The position numbers and the translations under genes were made by a program. The notes beneath the pieces were generated by a model that saw only the letters and a program-made list of their open reading frames with translations, searched no databases and was not told the origin of the DNA. This document shows positions 57,835 through 64,000 of a stretch of 64,000 nt of DNA, piece after piece; the stretch's first letter is position 1; every line of letters starts with the position of its first letter. Source of the stretch: Dictyophora rubrovolvata. Taxonomy: Eukaryota; Basidiomycota; Agaricomycetes; Phallales; Phallaceae. The DNA lies in contig CP114120.1 in the NCBI GenBank assembly GCA_029959195.1, forward strand, positions 1,364,001-1,428,000. The letters run 5' to 3'.

Positions 57835-58405
57835 GGTATTGAGAACCGGAGCCGAAGTCTTGCAATGGAGCTTTCCCTCTACAAGGAATGTTAGAGGATC
57901 TTCTGTTCAATGACTTTTATAACGAAATTCCGAAGATTATGCCCGATATGGCTGCATGGTAATCAGGGTGGTAGATAGGACTGGCCCTAGATTAATTATG
58001 ATCAATGAATGCAGCAGGGAAGCAAAAAGGAGTCTGATGGTCTTTACCCTTGTGGTATCAATAAATGGAGGGTGGCCAGGCTTGGCCCCACAGCCAATTT
58101 GAAACGCGTTTCATCACGCGTCGTCACAACCTAAGATCAAAGCGCTCCACCAACCGCGCAATGTGCGAACATAGGTATGTTTTGCATAGCAACAAAAGAA
58201 ATTCACAAGCAAATCTGGGATTGGCATGCAATTATTCTATAAAAAACGTAACATCGTATATACATATCAAATATGTATAAGTGTACCCCTACATCAATAA
58301 ATATGGGACGAATATTTTCATTGGTGGGGTATACTACCGTTCACCGCAGGCGTTGGTTTGCTGGGAGCGAGACTTGCCGTTTCCAAAACTTTATTACATC
58401 TTGAT
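57835..58405. other. Intergenic region
   Basis: Promoter of the expansin-like gene and 3' side of COQ1, both on the minus strand. No supportable gene. AT-rich with ATATGTATA words. Confidence 0.5.
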
Positions 58406-60216
58406 TCACGACTTGCGGTCCACAATTCTTTCAGCAATAACGCAAAGTGCCTCTTTCGCTTCGCTGTTCGGTAACACATCAAGAGCTTCAATTGCCTTTT
58501 GGGCGTGCCTCCTCGCTAAATCACGAGTCTTGTCAATGCCTCGTGAGCGATGAACAAGATTATGAGCCTTGGGAATAAAAAATATATGAATAAAAGGACA
58601 ATGAAACACTTGATATCCACAAGAATACACTTACGGTTTCGACATCTCCAGGACCTTTGAACCGCCTTTTAATAAGTGGAAACATGAGATCAGGGTATTC
58701 TTCCCAGGCAAACAGCGCAGGGGCAGTAGCAAGCCCTAATTTGAGATCTGCACCTGCTGGTTTACCAAGCACACCTCCGTTGGCAGCAGCACCGGACGAT
58801 GATGAGCCAGGAGAAGGGTTAATAGATTCGTAGTCTAAGGCATCGTCTACTAGCTGAGTGTAGTTAGGCCACAGGTTTACCTCGCGAGTGCGCAAAACAA
58901 AAAAAAAACAAAAAAAAAAGATACCAACGAACCTGGAAAGCAATTCCCACATTCCGACCATAGGCATACGCGACTTCCTTCCATATTTCACCTTCCCGCG
59001 CGCCTCCTAGAATCACAGAGGCTCGAACACCCTTGGCCATTAGACTGGCTGTTTTGAAATATGATTTTTGCAGATAAATCCGCCAGTCCTGAGGTGTAAT
59101 GTACTCTGTTTCTGGCTTAACGAGCCCAGCTGGAGAAACTTTGGGTTTACTCTGTATCCTGTTCAGTACTGTTGAGACCAGCTCGCCATCTGTCCCTGCG
59201 TTTTGTTGAGAATCGCTAGTAGATTTGCCCGCTCCAGTACCAATTTGTAGGATCTCGCCTTCCACTAGGTTTGCAATAACGGCCGAAATCAGCTCCACGA
59301 CTTCATTATCACCCAGCCTGCTCAGGGCTATACTGGCTCGCGCAAGAAGGAAATCTCCTGCCAAAACGGACATTTTGTTACCGAACATGGCAGGAGCAGA
59401 AGGTGCGCCGCGCCGAAGAGGCGATTCATCTAATACATCATCGTGGAGCAATGATGCTACATGAATCATTTCAACAATTTGGGCAAGTCGACGTTGCGTT
59501 GGTAATATTGTCTCGGAGAGAAATGGAAGGATGTCATGGCGTGGCTTGGCGGGGGGAGAAAATGGGCTGCGTCGATATTTAGCGGTTGTCGGTACACGTA
59601 ATAAGAAGGCATCTTCGAAGGAGGATGTATAATCTGGCATACTTGGGTTCCAATCATTGAGTACGTCCGGTCGCGAAAGAGGCATGTCTAGCTCGTCGGA
59701 TCGACCACCCGCGCCTTCGCTTTCAGCATGTCCGTGTTTGACGTCCCAGTCCAGTCCCAGTCCATTGCACGCTCTTGCGAAAAGCAATACAATAAGGGGT
59801 CTAATTTGCTTGGAAGGGTGACGAAAATAATACTCGGCGACTTGAGTAAGGGTAGGATTCGACGAGCCCAGAAGGCCAAGTAGAGAGGACCGAATGTATG
59901 CCAAGTCAGATTTAACAAAGGCATACGGGTCTAGAGAAGTTGGTGGGTGCAATTGAGGGGACTGTGACGACGAAGATGGAGTACGACGGGGAGGGAGCGG
60001 GCGCGGAGGGACTAAATTGGGCGGGTCGTCCGTGTGACGAGTTGTTGTTACTGTTGCTGTTGCCGGTGCCCTTGAAGAAGTGGTATTCGCCGTTGCATTC
60101 CCAGAAATGGCCGTAGTAGTAACAGCAGGTCCGAAAGGTGCTGCCGTGACGGTCGACTGTTTCCTCAGTCCAAGTCTGGCTGACATTCTATACGGCATGC
60201 CCGTCCATCCTCGCAT
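58406..60216 (-). CDS. COQ1: Polyprenyl (hexaprenyl-type) diphosphate synthase for ubiquinone
   Basis: Builds the isoprenoid side chain of ubiquinone in mitochondria. The start at 60216 gives MRGWTGMPYRMSARLGLRKQ, a basic presequence; a later Met (MSAR) is possible. A long Ala/Thr/Pro-rich linker precedes the fold. Synthase motifs in order: AEYYFRHPSKQIRPLIVLLF with the conserved K-x-[IL]RP; the first Asp-rich motif as LLHDDVLDESPLRRG at about residue 259; VLAGDFLLARASIAL; KSYFKTASLMAKGVRASVIL; YAYGRNVGIAFQ; then the second Asp-rich motif LVDDALDY after an intron. The C-terminus is ALDVLPNSEAKEALCVIAER. Stop at 58406. Linkers between motifs are longer than in yeast Coq1. Chain length cannot be told by eye. 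Confidence 0.92.
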
Positions 60217-60971
60217 CTCTACTACGCCTACGTTTTGCCCGAATGATTTTCCTTGTGCCCTTTGCCTTTACTGTTGATTTTGAAGAAGCGACGAGAGAAA
60301 TAAGGCACACGGTCGAATATTTTAGAAATCTATATAACTCAGAAAGAGGCTCACTTTATGGACCGACACCTTTAAATAGAATCGTGGAATGCTACGAATC
60401 AAAAGAGAAAAAAAATAAGCTTGTGAAGTTTAGTCTCGTGAGAAAAAAATGGAGAGGAAGTCATTGCGGATTACTGCGCGTTTTCGCACCAAGTTGTGTG
60501 TCGTTGTTTGTTACGACTGCGAACAAAAAAAAAGTCTGAATGACAGTGCGCGCGACTGCTTCGACGTGCATCAGCGAGGAAGAACACTTACAAGGCTTGC
60601 TTTAGAAAAAAGAAGCGACGACCACAGACGACCACGTCTCCGCAGGTATTATTCGCCCGTCCGCGTCAGAGTCGGAAGCGGCCCGGAAGCACGTGACACG
60701 TGAATGCTCAAGTTGCAACTTCGGCAACTTCGGCAACAACTGTCATTCCCTTTATTGCTTTCTGAAATGATTTACATACAATACAATGGTCATAATGAAA
60801 TTACAAAAGGGTAAGCAAATCCTTTGTCCTCGATCAGATTTTAAACAAGTCCAGCCTTTGTTGCTACGTCCCCAAGTGGCCGATCAAATGTTACCATGTC
60901 CATTCCGTTCTCGTCGACCTACATAAACTTCGTCATTTTCAATCAGGGTTTCAAAGACTTCTTTCCCCATT
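60217..60971. promoter_or_regulatory. Divergent intergenic region between COQ1 and the next gene
   Basis: About 755 bp between divergent start codons. The plus-strand frames at 60243-60539 and 60449-60703 have basic, non-descript translations and lack splice context. Probably two promoters. A short repeat AACTTCGGC occurs near 60717-60740. Confidence 0.5.
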
Positions 60972-62547
60972 ATGCCAGTTACTACACGTTCACGCCACCG
61001 TGCTATTCAACAGGCAAATCTTCAAGCAGCACAAAACCAACAGCAGAACGCACCTCAGGCTGGGCCATTCCTGCCCGTACCTATACCGCCTGCAATTTTA
61101 CCATATGAAAACCTAAGGTCGTACGTCCAAACTGCCAAGGTTCCCAACCCCAGTTTCAGTGGAAACATTCCGACCATATGTCGACAAAGAGACCGTATCG
61201 CCCCAAAAGATCGTCATCTTCTTTCCATCGAGCCTGATTCTCGTATTCGTCTTAAGGAGGTCTGGGTTTCTAGACCGCCCAATATGGCAGGAAGAGTGAA
61301 CACGCGTACGTTTGTTTTCTTTCAATCCGACGTGTTTCAATAGTCTCTTATAACGTCTATTCATTTTTCAAAAGTCGTACGCAAATCCATTCCGAATCAA
61401 CCTATCCCAGATGCCGAAAGTCGTGGTGTCTACATTCGTAGCGCCAACTTCAACCTTGCTGCCCCGGGATTCTTAACATTCATAGACCCACCCTCACCAA
61501 TCAGTCACATTAGCGACGTGGTAAATCTCACTATGGGGATCCTGGAAACGGCCGAGCGTGTCGTAAACCTCGTGTGGCCAGAGGAGAGCAAAGGACTCGC
61601 TTTCACCTATCCACCTCCAGATTGTTCGTCCGTTTCTGAGGCTGACGCGTCTATATGCATTCCTTTGTTCTATCAGAAAATGAGGGAGCAAGATCTCGTC
61701 AGAGTCACTGAGCCCAAGATCAAGATGGTAGTGATAGTTTTAGCTCCCTGGGCTATCGCAATGTCGGATATGTGTGAACTGCTAACAATAGGAAAAGTGC
61801 GTGTGGAAAATGACTTTTTTGATTGATTTTCTTAGTAATAATTTTCCAGTTTCCTAGGGGGCCCAACGGGACATGGCCCTCACCTACTCGTGCACAGAGG
61901 GTTTGGGCTCAGGTACAGTATTATTTTGATATCTGAATTCACATTCTTAATCTCACTTTTCCGCTTTTAGATATACCAATGCTGTGCCAGCCAAAATTGT
62001 CCCTTCTTTATCCTAACCACTTATGATCAGTGGATCTTTGGATCATTCCAAACATGTAACGATTTACATCTTTTTTTTGGTGCTGCATCTTTCCTGATTT
62101 TTATTAGCGTCCGGTTGGTCACGGGTGGTTGCCACCACCATAATGGCACATACAGATGTTCGACCTTCCATGTTGGAATGGGCTGTCTTCTGGTGCGTTT
62201 CAGCGTTACAGATTAGTGGGGGTTGGTCGGCGAGCGTCAGTATTTTACTTTTTCCCATTTTCTTAAAAGTACCATAACGTCTCTTGCCACAGAAATTCTC
62301 AGGTCCCCAAAATCCAGAAATCGCTCATCCGGAATACATCCAGAGCACTGACCCAGTCGAAATGACGGATGAAGAGTGGCTGAATAGACTCTACTCTGAT
62401 GAAAGTAGGCGGCTCTTCTTTTCTTTCTTTCTTTGAAGAATAATCAACCTGAAAACGCAATGTACCTCAGAAAACGAAGAAAATACCCCTCTTCCCGTCC
62501 CCACCAAAGTAGATGGGCACGACAATATATATTTTGCCCACTTCTAA
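60972..62547 (+). CDS. Unclassified spliced gene, lineage-specific protein
   Basis: Not recognised. The start at 60972 is MPVTTRSRHRAIQQANLQAA. Exon 1 carries SQ-rich, Pro-rich sequence and GPFLPVPIPPAILPYENLRS, then RRLKEVWVSRPPNMAGR-like sequence (RLKEVWVSRPPNMAGRVNT). After introns: LVRKSIPNQPIPDAESRGVY, AAPGFLTFIDPPSPISHISD, ETAERVVNLVWPEESKGLAF, FPRGPNGTWPSPTRAQRVWA, QIYQCCASQNCPFFILTTYD, QWIFGSFQT, VVATTIMAHTDVRPSMLEWA, FSGPQNPEIAHPEYIQSTDP and a last exon ending VDGHDNIYFAHF at 62547. The second half, with alternating Trp/Cys and ILTTYDQWIFGSF, resembles the protein-kinase-like or Fungal-protein-kinase-associated families common in basidiomycetes, but I cannot name it. It is probably real given seven in-frame splices. 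Confidence 0.65.
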
Positions 62548-63177
62548 GTTGTAAGATAAGAACTTCAAATTCTATTATTCATATATGTACCTGCAATCTC
62601 TATTTGTTCCGAATTACTCTGTTTGTGACGAGATGCCGCATTCTTTTCGCATGTGCCAACGCTGTTTTACCTTCTCCGTTAAACCATCGGGAGAGTGTCT
62701 TCGGCATCTCGGCAGGTGAGGCCGTTACCATCCTTCCCACTAAGTCGCGTACTGCCTGCATCGGACCCTCTGAAATTTTAATCAAATCTTACAACGTCAC
62801 GCGACTTGGATGCCAAATTGGTTCATTTGATAATTCTTTGAAGATGAGATTATGCTACCCGGTGATGTTTCGGAATAACAACCATATGTTTCTTATACTC
62901 GAGTCCGATGCATCATCGTATCCGTCAGACTTAGCTTTGTTCGGTAATATGACAAGTGCAAGTTTGGAACACACGTTTCTTACGGCTTTAAACTCACAGC
63001 GAAGCTAGACAAATAGTCTCCGGTCCGCACATTTCACGAGTTGACCTAACTTAAAAGCCTGTACTCCAACCAGTTTAACTTCACTACGGCCTCTCAAATT
63101 GGTACATTGAGGTTGACGTATAAATAACAACCTGACTTTAGGAAGCTGGTTTTCTCTCTTCCTGTTCTATCCTTCCA
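62548..63177. other. Intergenic region with opposing open frames
   Basis: About 630 bp. A plus-strand frame runs to 63008 and a minus-strand frame lies at 62600-62785 (MIKISEGPMQAVRDLVGRMV). Neither has a domain, and they overlap. I call neither. Confidence 0.4.
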
Positions 63178-64000
63178 ATGTCGAGCGAACCCCTCATTAC
63201 CCTTTTTGATATTACTACTACAAAGGGTGCATTTTCACCTTTCGCATGGAGAGCCAGGTTATTCTCCTTTCTTTTCTTCTCCTTTTTCACGCAACCTGAC
63301 ACGATTTATTCTAACAGGCTGGCACTGAACTACAAGAAAGTCAATTATAAGACGCATTGGCTTGCTCTTACGGACATTAAGCCAAACCATTTGAAGCTCG
63401 GCATCCCTCAGACGGTCCATCCCGTCGAGAAACCTTTCTATACCGTTCCTGCAATAGTCGATGCATCTTCTTCACCGCCTACCACTATATCTCAATCATA
63501 TAATATTGAAAAATATCTCGATGAAAAGTTCCCGGATCCACCGTTGTATTCTGTAATCCCTCCCGGCTCAACGAATTCGGTGGAAGTTACAGAGAGGGTC
63601 GCGTTTCTTCGCGAACTGGACGAGTTTCTCCAGACCAAGGACTGGAGACGAAAAATTCTTGGACCATTGGTTATTCCACATGTCCCGAGTATACTTCAGG
63701 AACGCGATAGATCCTATTTTTATGAATCTCGATCCCGATGGTTTCAAGTGCCATTTGATGATATCTATCCAAAAGGAGAGGCAAAAGAAGCTTACCTTCG
63801 AGATCTTAAAGCTGCCTTCGACGAAGTTGAGAGTATATCTCAGAAAGGTCGACCCGGGCCATACGTTCCGAATGATCCAAACGATGCTCCTTGGGTCTGT
63901 GGTAATATCATAACTGGAGGGGATTTTACACTTATTGGTGTGTTTATCTGGATTCAAAAGGCTAATCCTGAGCTATGGGATTTGATCAAAACCTGGAATT
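63178..64000 (+). CDS. Glutathione S-transferase (Ure2p/GTT-type), truncated by window end
   Basis: Transfers glutathione to electrophiles or acts as a reductase in stress defence. The start at 63178 gives MSSEPLITLFDITTTKGAFS, then SPFAWRARLALNYKKVNYKT across an intron, a thioredoxin-like N-terminal domain. Its possible active-site Ser is in AFSPF, with the glutathione-binding cis-Pro in FYTVPAIVD and SYNIEKYLDEKFPD. The alpha-helical C-domain starts with AFLRELDEFLQTKDWRRKIL and continues FYESRSRWFQVPFDDIYPKG and YVPNDPNDAPWVCGNIITGG-type sequence to the window edge. The gene is incomplete here. The family is expanded in wood- and litter-decay fungi. Confidence 0.88.
   Translation, partial: MSSEPLITLFDITTTKGAFSPFAWRARLFSFLFFSFFTQPDTIYSNRLALNYKKVNYKTHWLALTDIKPNHLKLGIPQTVHPVEKPFYTVPAIVDASSSPPTTISQSYNIEKYLDEKFPDPPLYSVIPPGSTNSVEVTERVAFLRELDEFLQTKDWRRKILGPLVIPHVPSILQERDRSYFYESRSRWFQVPFDDIYPKGEAKEAYLRDLKAAFDEVESISQKGRPGPYVPNDPNDAPWVCGNIITGGDFTLIGVFIWIQKANPELWDLIKTWN

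Noticed and set aside
62433-63008. 191-codon plus-strand frame after the unclassified gene
   Set aside because: The upstream gene splices into another frame and stops at 62547. The rest of this frame has no domain and overlaps an equally open minus-strand frame.

Overview
The window reads as nuclear DNA of a filamentous basidiomycete, most likely an Agaricomycete. Genes are split by many short introns of about 50-65 nt with GT(A/G)NGT donors. Both strands carry single-copy housekeeping genes packed at roughly one gene per 2-3 kb, with no operon-like order. I see no rRNA, tRNA, CRISPR array or intact transposon. Short exons mean most proteins have to be assembled by splicing, so the ends given here are more certain than every internal exon.

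Layout. 1-6.8 kb is gene-poor and AT-rich. Its only convincing content is three small two-exon genes on the minus strand (1926-2130, 3345-3547, 5428-5615). Each encodes a 42-46 aa secreted peptide precursor with the same architecture: signal peptide, X-Pro at the predicted mature N-terminus, one phase-1 intron of 59-67 nt, and a core ending in A-[PS]-[PS]-W or A-S-W. In two of them the Trp is the last residue. In the third it is followed by Lys-Arg, a Kex2-type site. I know no described family with this signature, and it is the main candidate for something new. 6.8-17.3 kb (minus strand) holds a quinone oxidoreductase, a TBC Rab-GAP, a membrane-anchored multicopper oxidase and a secreted phosphoesterase/phospholipase C. 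18.3-19.4 kb (+) is a decayed copy, introns included, of the cytochrome b2 gene at 25.2-27.4 kb (-). An F-box-like gene lies between the two copies.

27.9-47.7 kb (+) carries SNU114, calnexin, a 2-Cys peroxiredoxin, a Pro/Ser-rich F-box-like protein, an A1 aspartic protease and DOP1. 48.3-64 kb holds an EF-hand secretory-pathway protein, a Ser-rich unknown, ERG11/CYP51, mitochondrial uL10, a frameshifted KRE9/KNH-like secreted protein, an expansin-like protein, COQ1 polyprenyl synthase, an unclassified spliced gene, and a GST running off the end.

Functional links are loose. CYB2, COQ1, uL10m and the quinone reductase concern mitochondria or redox. Calnexin, the EF-hand protein, DOP1 and the TBC protein concern the secretory pathway. 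The protease, phospholipase, multicopper oxidase, expansin-like and KNH-like proteins and the three peptides act at or outside the cell surface. Notable structural points are three GC-AG introns (two in the quinone reductase, one in the protease), a 9-nt microexon, and a relic inverted duplication of CYB2.
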